The position numbers and the translations under genes are program-made. Positions 1 to 5,184 of a stretch of 8,524 nucleotides of DNA are shown here, one piece after another. The notes under the pieces were generated by a model. That model worked only from the letters and a program-made list of their open reading frames with translations. It had not been told where the DNA came from and searched no databases. Positions within the stretch are counted from its first letter, which is position 1, and each line of letters opens with the position of its first letter. Source of the DNA: Acidobacteriaceae bacterium (GTDB lineage: Bacteria; Acidobacteriota; Terriglobia; Terriglobales; Acidobacteriaceae); contig PMHC01000196.1 in assembly GCA_003156495.1 (NCBI GenBank), positions 433 to 8,956 on the forward strand. Direction: 5' to 3'.

Positions 1-596
1 CTGGCCCGCTCCAGCTTCTCGTTGCTGGAACTGATGCCCAGCACGCGCACGCCTCTGAGCCGCGCCAGTTGCAGCGCGAAGATCGAAACCCCGCCCGTGC
101 CCAGAATCAATACCGTCGAACCCGGCTTCAGCTCGCTGGCCGACAAGGCATTCCAGGCCGTTACGGCGGCGCAGGGCAGCGTCGCCGCCTCTTGAAAGCT
201 CATGTGCGCCGGCACGGCCACCAGGCCCTCCTGGCGCAAAACCACTTCTTCGGCCAGCATGCCGTCGATGTCGCCGCCCAGCGCGCCCCGCGCCTTGGCC
301 GCAGTCAGCGGACCCTCCATCCAGTTCTGCATGAAGATGCCCATTACCCGGTCGCCCGGCCTCCAGGCCGTCACGCCCTCGCCCACGGCAACCACTTCAC
401 CGGCGCCATCTGAACAAGGAATCCGCGGCAGCCGCATTTTGGAGCTGTAGAGACCTTTGGCGACCATCAAATCGCGGTAGTTGAGCGAAGCCGCCCGCAC
501 GCGCACCAGCACTTCGCCGGCTCCGGGCTCGGGCTCGGGGCGTTCCACAAACTCCAGTGAATCAAGGCCAAAGGACGAAATCTGCCATGCGCGCAT
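1..596 (-). CDS. Zinc-free MDR-family NAD(P)-dependent alcohol dehydrogenase / quinone oxidoreductase, C-terminus cut by window edge
   Basis: 198 codons are visible and the frame is open to base 1. The family is usually about 335-340 residues, so roughly the last 40% is missing because of the window edge. The N-terminal GroES-like domain covers about residues 1-125, with LNYRDL (38-43), SDGAGEVVAVG (62-72) and GDRV (81-84). The Rossmann fold follows, with nucleotide loop GTGGVS (166-171) and then ALQLA. The zinc-ADH signature GHE and its cysteine ligands are absent from the visible part, which places it with the zinc-independent quinone-reductase-like MDR proteins (COG0604, MDR7-like). Such enzymes transfer hydride between NAD(P)H and carbonyl or quinone substrates in the cytosol; the substrate here is unknown. 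The ATG at 594-596 was chosen because GGAG (607-610) lies 10 bases upstream. The gene is divergent from the small gene at 742 and shares a 145-base intergenic region with it. Confidence 0.93.
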   Translation of the reverse strand, partial: MRAWQISSFGLDSLEFVERPEPEPGAGEVLVRVRAASLNYRDLMVAKGLYSSKMRLPRIPCSDGAGEVVAVGEGVTAWRPGDRVMGIFMQNWMEGPLTAAKARGALGGDIDGMLAEEVVLRQEGLVAVPAHMSFQEAATLPCAAVTAWNALSASELKPGSTVLILGTGGVSIFALQLARLRGVRVLGISSSNEKLERA

Positions 597-660
597 CGGC
601 TCACGGCTCCTTTCTTTTCTCTGCTGGCCACTCTGCGGGACGCCACACCGCAAGACCCTC

Positions 661-707
661 GTAAAATAGAGGATAAGACCCGCGAGTAGAATAGAAGATA
701 TGGCCCG
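661..707. repeat. Imperfect tandem direct repeat in the divergent intergenic region
   Basis: Bases 661-682 and 686-707 match at 18 of 22 positions, with a period of 25 bases. Each copy starts with a -10-like hexamer (TAAAAT at 662, TAGAAT at 687) and ends in CCCG. The repeat lies between the MDR dehydrogenase (minus) and the small gene (plus). It may be a pair of regulator sites or duplicated promoter elements. No good -35 box was found 16-18 bases upstream of either hexamer, so the function is unassigned. Confidence 0.55.
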
Positions 708-741
708 TGGATGGGAAAGTAAATCCGTGGAGGAGTAACAG

Positions 742-957
742 ATGGTAAAGACCCCCGAGATTCTGGACGAAAATCAGTTGAGCGACGAAGAAAAAAGCGC
801 ACTCCGCATCAAACGCGCTGCGCGGCAACGGCAACGGCAGGCGCTCGACCTGCAACGCGCCAACATTCTCGCGCAAAGAACATCAAACGCTGGCCGCCGC
901 GCCGCCCTTGAAGCCGCGCTAGCCCAGGTCGAAGCCCAGCTTCAAGCCATCGGCTAA
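742..957 (+). CDS. Small charged helical protein of unknown function (71 aa)
   Basis: I do not recognise the family. The case for a real gene is the strong Shine-Dalgarno GGAGGAG at 729-735, six bases before the ATG, in a region with no competing gene. The product has 71 residues, starts with an acidic stretch (residues 6-18), then has a very basic Arg/Gln-rich segment (22-46), and ends in an Ala/Glu/Gln-rich segment (52-71) with coiled-coil character. It contains no Phe, Tyr, Trp, His or Cys, and has no signal peptide or membrane segment. This composition suggests an extended helix or helical hairpin that could bind nucleic acid or a partner protein; that is inference. It is divergent from the MDR dehydrogenase and convergent with the YdfG-like gene. 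Confidence 0.62.
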   Translation: MVKTPEILDENQLSDEEKSALRIKRAARQRQRQALDLQRANILAQRTSNAGRRAALEAALAQVEAQLQAIG

Positions 958-1070
958 GCTGTCAGGCTTCAGTTCCCTTCCCTCCGGTTCGCTGCACGAG
1001 GCCGGACAGGTTGTCTTGTCCCTCTCATCCTTCTGCCACACTCTCGGCCACTGCTGTTCCCACTCGGCGG

Positions 1071-1850
1071 CTATTGTTCGCGATGGATCAGCAGCGAATT
1101 GGCCTGATGTACTGTGCTCAAGGTAATCCGCGCTATATTCACGTGCGCGGGCCGCGTCACCGCCCACAGAATCGCATCGGCAATGTCTTCGGCTTTGAGC
1201 GGCTCCAGTCCTTTATAGACCTTGGCCGCGCGATCGGCGTTGCCGTGAAAACGCACGAGCGAAAAATCCGTCTCCACCAACCCCGGATCAACGCTCGTCA
1301 CCCGCACCGGCGTTCCCAGCAGATCCTCACGCAATCCGTCGCTGATTGCCAGCGCCGCCGACTTGGTCGCGCAATAGACCGCGCCATTCGGGTACACCAT
1401 CTCGCCGGCCATCGAACCCAGCGTCACCACATGCCCGCGCTTACGCTCCACCATTCCCGGCACCACCGCACGCGATACGTACAGCAACCCCTTGATGTTG
1501 GTGTCGATCATCTCCTCCCAGTCGTCGATGCGCCCGGTGTAGAGCTTCTCCAAGCCGCGGCTCAGCCCGGCGTTGTTCACCAGCACGTCAATTTCGGACC
1601 ATTCCGGCGGCAGCTCGTCGATTATCCGCTGCACCGCATTGCGATCGCGCACGTCCAGACCGACCGAGTGCACGGCCGCCGCGCCCTGTTCGAGCGCCCG
1701 CGAGGCTACCTCGGCCAGCTTGCCGGCACGCCGCGCCGCCAGCAGCAGCTTGGCCCCTTCGGCCGCAAAGGCCATCGCCGTCGCCGCGCCGATCCCTACG
1801 CTGGCCCCGGTAATCAGTACGATCTTCCCCTTCATCTTCGTAATTGGCAC
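1071..1850 (-). CDS. ydfG: YdfG-like short-chain dehydrogenase (NADP-dependent 3-hydroxy acid dehydrogenase family)
   Basis: Complete classical SDR of 259 residues, normal for the family. The cofactor loop is TGASVGIG (14-21), and ARR (39-41) after the second strand favours NADP(H). NNAG is at 92-95. The catalytic tetrad is Asn118, Ser146, Tyr159 and Lys163, and the PG motif is at 189-190. The segment IDVLVNNAGLSRG, the MIDTN-KGL stretch and the C-terminal PAHVNI match E. coli YdfG closely. YdfG oxidises serine, L-allo-threonine and 3-hydroxy acids and also reduces malonic semialdehyde. That function is transferred by family; the substrate here is untested. The start is GTG at 1848-1850, because AGGAGG lies 8 bases upstream. 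The ATG five codons later (1833-1835) would be 23 bases from it. The gene is divergent from the Rrf2 regulator with a 129-base shared region. Confidence 0.95.
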   Translation of the reverse strand: MPITKMKGKIVLITGASVGIGAATAMAFAAEGAKLLLAARRAGKLAEVASRALEQGAAAVHSVGLDVRDRNAVQRIIDELPPEWSEIDVLVNNAGLSRGLEKLYTGRIDDWEEMIDTNIKGLLYVSRAVVPGMVERKRGHVVTLGSMAGEMVYPNGAVYCATKSAALAISDGLREDLLGTPVRVTSVDPGLVETDFSLVRFHGNADRAAKVYKGLEPLKAEDIADAILWAVTRPAHVNIARITLSTVHQANSLLIHREQ

Positions 1851-1858
1851 CGACTTCG

Positions 1859-1864
1859 CCTCCT
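1859..1864 (-). promoter_or_regulatory. Shine-Dalgarno AGGAGG that selects the GTG start of the YdfG-like gene
   Basis: A perfect AGGAGG on the minus strand sits 8 bases from GTG 1848-1850. This decides for the GTG over the nearby ATG at 1833-1835. Confidence 0.85.
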
Positions 1865-1878
1865 GGATTCGCTCTTAT

Positions 1879-1908
1879 CTTATAAGTTCTGCCCGGCCAC
1901 GCGTCCAG
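1879..1908 (-). promoter_or_regulatory. Candidate promoter of the YdfG-like gene
   Basis: On the minus strand, a -10-like TATAAG (1879-1884) is preceded by CTGGAC (1903-1908) with an 18-base spacer. The -10 is near consensus and the -35 is weak. It would give a short leader of roughly 20 bases that contains the AGGAGG. Confidence 0.4.
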
Positions 1909-1915
1909 AACCGCG

Positions 1916-1947
1916 CCGCCGGTCAAACCCGCCGGTCAAATCTTGAC
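1916..1947. repeat. 12-bp direct repeat followed by GTCAA/TTGAC inverted repeat at the regulator promoter
   Basis: CCGCCGGTCAAA occurs at 1916-1927 and 1929-1940, with a 13-base period. The GTCAA in the second copy (1935-1939) forms a perfect inverted repeat with TTGAC (1943-1947) across 3 bases. The last arm is the -35 box of the Rrf2 promoter. The element lies between the divergent YdfG-like and Rrf2 genes and could be a second regulator site acting on either one. Confidence 0.55.
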
Positions 1948-1971
1948 AGCCCGCTTAATCGTATCCACAAT
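1943..1971 (+). promoter_or_regulatory. Promoter of the Rrf2-family regulator gene
   Basis: A perfect -35 box TTGACA (1943-1948), a 17-base spacer and a -10 box CACAAT (1966-1971, 4 of 6 matches). Transcription would begin at about 1977-1980, essentially at the ATG. This agrees with the lack of any Shine-Dalgarno sequence. Confidence 0.7.
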
Positions 1972-1977
1972 GGTTAC
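1961..1977 (+). promoter_or_regulatory. Candidate Rrf2 operator 1 (autoregulatory dyad)
   Basis: GTATCC (1961-1966), ACAAT, GGTTAC (1972-1977): an inverted repeat with a 5-base spacer and arms matching at 5 of 6 positions. It covers the -10 box and ends 2 bases before the start codon. The same dyad, in reverse orientation, lies before qorB at 2426-2442. Occupancy here would block RNA polymerase, so autorepression is predicted. Confidence 0.7.
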
Positions 1978-1979
1978 GC

Positions 1980-2408
1980 ATGAACGTCAGCACTCGCTTT
2001 ACCGTCGCACTCCACGTCCTCACCCTGTTGGCCCTGTCGGCCGGCAAGGCACTGACTTCGGAGTATATTGCCGGTAGCGTGAACACCAATCCGGTGGTCG
2101 TGCGGCGTCTGCTCGGTACGCTACGTAAGCTGGGAATCGTCTCTTCACAGCCCGGCAACGGCGGCGGATGGGAGCTCGCCGTCGCCCCCGGAAAACTTTC
2201 TCTGCGCGACATTCGGCAGGCGCTCAACGAGGGTTCGCCCTTTTCCATGCATAGCCAGACGCCCAATCCCAAATGCCCCGTCGGCAAAAATATTCAGCGC
2301 ATTCTGTCGCCCATCTACGACGAGGCCGAACAGGCCATGGAAGCCCGCTTGGCCCGCACCACGATTCTTTCGCTGCTGCGCTCGGTTCAGGAGACACAAC
2401 GGAAATAA
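1980..2408 (+). CDS. Rrf2-family transcriptional regulator, YwnA-like
   Basis: Complete, 142 residues, usual size. The N-terminal winged helix-turn-helix covers about residues 5-68. The recognition region is around SEYIAGSVNTNPVVVRRLL (27-45), and the wing is around SSQPGNGGGWELA (55-67). A dimerisation helix is expected at about 108-128. IscR and NsrR use a three-cysteine cluster, but this protein has one cysteine, Cys99, in PNPKCPVGKNIQ. That stretch is characteristic of the B. subtilis YwnA type, so it probably does not carry an Fe-S cluster and may sense electrophiles or redox state through Cys99; the sensing is inference. B. subtilis ywnA sits beside ywnB, an NAD(P)-binding oxidoreductase, and here the neighbour is qorB, an analogous pairing. 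There is no Shine-Dalgarno before the ATG. Confidence 0.95.
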   Translation: MNVSTRFTVALHVLTLLALSAGKALTSEYIAGSVNTNPVVVRRLLGTLRKLGIVSSQPGNGGGWELAVAPGKLSLRDIRQALNEGSPFSMHSQTPNPKCPVGKNIQRILSPIYDEAEQAMEARLARTTILSLLRSVQETQRK

Positions 2409-2425
2409 AAAATTTGCTTTAGTTT

Positions 2426-2442
2426 GTAACCTGCATGGATAC
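2426..2442 (+). promoter_or_regulatory. Candidate Rrf2 operator 2, in the qorB promoter region
   Basis: GTAACC (2426-2431), TGCAT, GGATAC (2437-2442). In reverse orientation it matches operator 1 in both 6-bp arms and spacer length, and shares the T just before GGATAC. It lies in the 65-base gap between the Rrf2 gene and qorB. A possible -35 TTGCTT (2414-2419) with -10 candidates GGATAC or TACATA (2437-2445) would place the dyad inside the promoter. A further imperfect inverted repeat, ATGGATA-CA-TATTCAT (2435-2450), overlaps it. Confidence 0.7.
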
Positions 2443-2473
2443 ATATTCATCTTAACCAACGAAGGAGCTTTTT

Positions 2474-3328
2474 ATGAACCCCATCGCCATCACCGGATCG
2501 ACCGGAAAATTGGGCCGGCTCGCCATCGAACAGTTGAAAGCCAAGCTGCCCGGCGCTGAACTCATCGCGCTTGCCCGCACCCCCGCCAAAGCCGCCAACC
2601 TCGGTGTCGCGGTACGCCCGGCCGACTACAGCGACCCCGCCAGCCTTGAGCTCGCCCTGGCCGGCGTCCAAGCTCTCCTGCTCGTCTCTTCAAATGAAAT
2701 CGGCAGCCGCGTCGCGCAGCATCGCAACGTTATCGCGGCCGCGAAAAAATCCGGCGTACGGTGGATTGTCTACACCAGCCTGCTCCATGCCGATACTTCG
2801 GCAATCGTATCGCTGGCCGACGAGCATCTCGCAACCGAGGCCGACCTGAAGGCCTCCGGCCTCACTTTTACGATTCTGCGCAACGGCTGGTACACGGAAA
2901 ACTACACCGCCTCGGTTCCCGGAGCCGTCGCTGGCGGAGCCTTCCTCGGCAGCGCCGGCGACGCCAAAATCTCCTCGGCCGCACGCGCCGACTACGCCGA
3001 AGCCGCGGCCGTCGTGCTCTCCTCCACCCAGCATCAAAACAAGGTTTACGAACTGGCCGGCGACCATGCCTACACGCTCGCCGAGCTGGCCGCGGAAATC
3101 TCCCGCCAAACCGGCAAGTCGATCCCCTACAAGAACCTCTCCGAAGCTGACTACGCCGCCGCCCTTGTCGGCGTCGGCCTTCCCGCTCCTGTAGCCCAAG
3201 CCTTTGCCGCCTTCGATGCCGGAGCGGCCCAAGGCGCGCTCTTTGATGACGGCGGCCAACTCGCCAAACTCATCGGCCACCCGAGCACCCCGCTGGCGGC
3301 CTCCGTCTCCGCTGCGTTAAAGGCATAA
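2474..3328 (+). CDS. qorB: NAD(P)H:quinone oxidoreductase QorB (NmrA-like atypical SDR)
   Basis: Complete, 284 residues (E. coli QorB/YtfG is 286). It begins with the NAD(P)-binding loop GSTGKLG (8-14). LAR at 33-35 is consistent with NADPH use. QorB hallmarks follow in order: AQHRNVI (81-87), YTSLLHADTS (100-109), LADEH (114-118), LRNGWYTENY (135-144), VYELAGD, NLSEADYAAAL, and LFDDGGQLAKLIGHP near the C-terminus. The family reduces quinones with NADPH in the cytosol as a detoxification step. In E. coli qorB is next to an HxlR-type regulator; here a Rrf2 protein takes that place. GAAGGAG (2461-2467) lies 6 bases before the ATG. The gene follows the Rrf2 gene by 65 bases and has the shared dyad in between, so it is the likely main target. 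Confidence 0.96.
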   Translation: MNPIAITGSTGKLGRLAIEQLKAKLPGAELIALARTPAKAANLGVAVRPADYSDPASLELALAGVQALLLVSSNEIGSRVAQHRNVIAAAKKSGVRWIVYTSLLHADTSAIVSLADEHLATEADLKASGLTFTILRNGWYTENYTASVPGAVAGGAFLGSAGDAKISSAARADYAEAAAVVLSSTQHQNKVYELAGDHAYTLAELAAEISRQTGKSIPYKNLSEADYAAALVGVGLPAPVAQAFAAFDAGAAQGALFDDGGQLAKLIGHPSTPLAASVSAALKA

Positions 3329-3359
3329 CTTCTCAAAAACCCGCGCCCCATAAACTAAA

Positions 3360-3387
3360 GCCCGGAGTTCTCAATCGAACCCCGGGC
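3360..3387 (+). terminator. Hairpin between qorB and trmD, possible weak terminator
   Basis: GCCCGG (3360-3365) pairs with CCGGGC (3382-3387). After one A/C mismatch, GTTC (3367-3370) pairs with GAAC (3377-3380) around a 6-base loop. The bases that follow are pyrimidine-rich but not a run of T, so intrinsic termination would be weak. It ends 19 bases before the trmD ATG and could equally act as an attenuator. Confidence 0.45.
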
Positions 3388-3393
3388 CTGCCT

Positions 3394-3399
3394 TATCAT
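3394..3399 (+). promoter_or_regulatory. Candidate -10 element of trmD
   Basis: TATCAT matches TATAAT at 5 of 6 positions and ends 7 bases before the trmD ATG. No convincing -35 box exists 16-18 bases upstream; that space is inside the hairpin. No Shine-Dalgarno precedes the ATG, so a leaderless transcript is possible. Confidence 0.4.
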
Positions 3400-3406
3400 T
3401 TCCTTT

Positions 3407-4222
3407 ATGCGCTTCGACATTGTCACCATCTTCCCCGGCTACTTCGAAAGCGTCTTCGCGCAAGGCATCGTGCACCGGGCGCAAACCGAAGGCCTGATCG
3501 AGATCGCACTGCACGATCTGCGGAATTACACTCACGACCGCCATCGCACCGTCGACGACCGCCCCTTCGGCGGCGGCGAAGGCATGCTGCTGAAGCCCGA
3601 ACCGCTAGCCGAGGCTCTCGCCGATCTGGGAATCGCACCCAAAGCCGAGCGCACGTCAGAAGACAAGAGCAAAACCTGCGTGGCGCTGCTCTCCGCTCAA
3701 GGCCGCGTTTTTACCCAGGCCGTGACACGCCGGTTGGCCAGGCTCGATCGCCTGGTGCTGATCTGCGGCCGTTACGAGGGCGTCGACGAACGCGTCAACG
3801 AGCTTTACTGCGACTTGGAACTATCGATCGGCGACTACGTTTTGAGCGGCGGCGAGCCGGCCGCGGCCGTTGTTGTCGACGCGGCCATGCGCCTGCTCCC
3901 CGGCGTTCTGGGTAATGAAGCCTCAAGCGAATTTGAGAGCTTTGGCGCGGCCGATGACGAAATCGACCTCGATCTCGACGGCGTACCACGCTCGCAGCAC
4001 GGCGCCGGCGGTCTGCTCGACTACCCGCAATACACCCGGCCAGCCGAGTTCGGCGGTCTGCGCGCGCCCGAGGTACTGCTCAACGGCGATCATGCGCAGA
4101 TCCGGCGCTGGCGGCGCGAACAGCAGTTGCGTAAAACGCTGAAAAACCGGCCAGACCTGCTGCAACGCGCGGCATTAAGCGTCGAGGATCGGCGCATGCT
4201 GGAGCAGATGCAAAAAGCTTGA
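3407..4222 (+). CDS. trmD: tRNA (guanine(37)-N1)-methyltransferase TrmD
   Basis: TrmD transfers methyl from S-adenosylmethionine to N1 of G37 in tRNAs, which prevents +1 frameshifting. It works as a homodimer with a trefoil-knot AdoMet site. Complete, 271 residues against 255 in E. coli. Motifs: FDIVTIFP (3-10), THDRHRTVDDRPFGGGEGM (42-60), LICGRYEGVDERV (118-130), SIGDYVLSGGEP (140-151), the Arg162 equivalent of E. coli Arg154, GVLGNEAS (166-173), LLDYPQYTRP (203-212) and NGDHAQIRRWR (226-236). Two oddities: the residue aligned with catalytic Asp169 of E. coli is Glu177, and an extra acidic stretch of about 20 residues sits between Phe179 and Gly202 in the interdomain linker. The upstream neighbour is qorB, not rimM, so the common rpsP-rimM-trmD-rplS order is broken on both sides. 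No Shine-Dalgarno is visible. Confidence 0.98.
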   Translation: MRFDIVTIFPGYFESVFAQGIVHRAQTEGLIEIALHDLRNYTHDRHRTVDDRPFGGGEGMLLKPEPLAEALADLGIAPKAERTSEDKSKTCVALLSAQGRVFTQAVTRRLARLDRLVLICGRYEGVDERVNELYCDLELSIGDYVLSGGEPAAAVVVDAAMRLLPGVLGNEASSEFESFGAADDEIDLDLDGVPRSQHGAGGLLDYPQYTRPAEFGGLRAPEVLLNGDHAQIRRWRREQQLRKTLKNRPDLLQRAALSVEDRRMLEQMQKA

Positions 4223-4273
4223 GTGGCTGAAATTAAGCGACTGAAAGGAAATGGAAAAGCAGAGGTGAATCGA

Positions 4274-4311
4274 GACGAGATGCCGCATCCCGACCGGTGC
4301 GGCATCTCGTC
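4274..4311. terminator. Strong hairpin between convergent genes, likely bidirectional transcription barrier
   Basis: GACGAGATGCCGCA (4274-4287) pairs perfectly over 14 bp with TGCGGCATCTCGTC (4298-4311), with a 10-base loop whose outer bases can extend the stem. It sits between the stops of trmD (4222, plus) and the TonB-domain gene (4327, minus), where a shared terminator is expected. Neither side has a T tract, so it may work as a Rho-assisted site or an mRNA 3'-end protector. Confidence 0.65.
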
Positions 4312-4326
4312 AGTGGAAGGGGAAGA

Positions 4327-4719
4327 CTACCGTGCAATATTGACCGTAAGGTCCATGTCGACGGGGATGGTTTGGTCGTCGACCGTACCAGGGGTGTAGC
4401 GGAAGCGACTGACAGCATCGATCACGCGCGAGTCCCAATAGGGGTTGAGCGACTTGACGACGTGAACGCTCTGCGGGACGCCTTTTTCATCAACCGTGAA
4501 AGCCACCCCGACCTGTGCGTTGCCGGGGAGAGGAAACGCGTTGATGGAATCGGGAAGATTCAGGTCGGTGGAACGGATAAGTTTGGGAGCGGTTACACCG
4601 GTGCTGACACGAAAAGCAGTTGGGGCGACCGTATCGTCAGCAGGCTTGCTGGCATAGGCCGCAGCGGGAAGCAGGATTGACGAGAGGAGAAGAGTAGTAG
4701 TTGCTAGTGCAGGGCGCAT
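4327..4719 (-). CDS. Secreted protein with TonB C-terminal domain
   Basis: 130 residues from the ATG at 4717-4719, which has GGAGG (4726-4730) six bases upstream. A longer frame running up to 4785 has no such signal and would start inside the promoter, so it was not used. Residues 1-23 look like a cleavable signal peptide: a hydrophobic run from about 4 to 21, with AYA (21-23) before Ser24. Residues 60-130 match the TonB C-terminal fold (PF03544-like): VGVAFTVDEKGVPQSVHVVK (70-89), the Asp96-to-Arg107 helix, FRYTPG (106-111) and a final beta strand. Canonical TonB has a membrane anchor and a proline-rich spacer, and both are missing. It is therefore probably a periplasmic protein using this fold for another role, not the energy transducer itself. 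It lies head-to-tail against trmD and interrupts the trmD-rplS neighbourhood. Confidence 0.82.
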   Translation of the reverse strand: MRPALATTTLLLSSILLPAAAYASKPADDTVAPTAFRVSTGVTAPKLIRSTDLNLPDSINAFPLPGNAQVGVAFTVDEKGVPQSVHVVKSLNPYWDSRVIDAVSRFRYTPGTVDDQTIPVDMDLTVNIAR

Positions 4720-4757
4720 CTGTAACCTCCGTGTGTGTATAGAGTGACCGTATTTAT

Positions 4758-4785
4758 GATGTATCTCATGAAGCACGATTGTCAA
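4758..4785 (-). promoter_or_regulatory. Promoter of the TonB-domain gene
   Basis: On the minus strand, a perfect -35 TTGACA (4780-4785) is followed after 16 bases by TACATC (4758-4763), a weak -10. Transcription would start at about 4751, leaving a leader of about 30 bases that holds the GGAGG. Confidence 0.55.
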
Positions 4786-5160
4786 GCAAAATATGCAAGC
4801 GCAGCATTATCAGAATGTTAATTTAAGAAAGCATTCTATTTAATGTACTTACAAATTACCCCCTCCATACTTTTCCACAGCTTTCTCATGGCGAAGCGGA
4901 AGAGTGTTCGGTTCCTTCGCATTCTGCAAAATGAGCAAAAAACTGTTAGTTGGCAGACGAAAGCATCGAAAATTGCAGCCTCTGCAAAGAAAGCCAAAAC
5001 GCGCTCGGCCGCGCTTACCTGCCGGAGTGGAAATGTACCCGCACGCCTTCAATCTCCACTCTTGCCCGCGCGCGCCGCATCTATTTTTCGGCGCAATCGA
5101 AGATCGCCCGCACGCACGAATAGCCGCGCGACAAGGGCTTTCCATCGCTTGAAAGTTTTA

Positions 5161-5184
5161 CGCAAGCCCCATGCGCAAGCCCCA
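5161..5184. repeat. 11-bp direct repeat upstream of rplS
   Basis: CGCAAGCCCCA occurs at 5161-5171 and 5174-5184, a 13-base period. It lies about 75-100 bases before the rplS start. GGGGG at about 5208-5212 could pair with either CCCC, giving alternative structures in an rplS leader; this is speculative. Confidence 0.5.

Noticed and set aside
997..1024. Inverted repeat GGACA/TGTCC as a terminator between the convergent genes ending at 957 and 1071
   Set aside because: The stem is only 5 bp (8 with a bulge) and no T run follows on either strand.
1011..1946. Plus-strand open frame of 311 codons opposite the YdfG-like gene
   Set aside because: His/Arg-rich antisense shadow of a clearly real SDR gene, with no ribosome binding site.
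634..4483. 14-base identity CTCTGCGGGACGCC at about 631-644 and again near 4470-4483
   Set aside because: One copy is intergenic and the other lies inside the TonB-domain coding region. A single 14-base match is near chance level in GC-rich DNA of this length.
4720..4785. 22-codon N-terminal extension of the TonB-domain gene
   Set aside because: It would bury the signal peptide and start in the -35 box. The ATG at 4719 has GGAGG at ideal spacing.
4849..5145. Minus-strand open frame of 98 codons in the rplS upstream region
   Set aside because: Its composition is Arg/Cys-rich and unlike a folded protein, it has no ribosome binding site, and it matches no known family.
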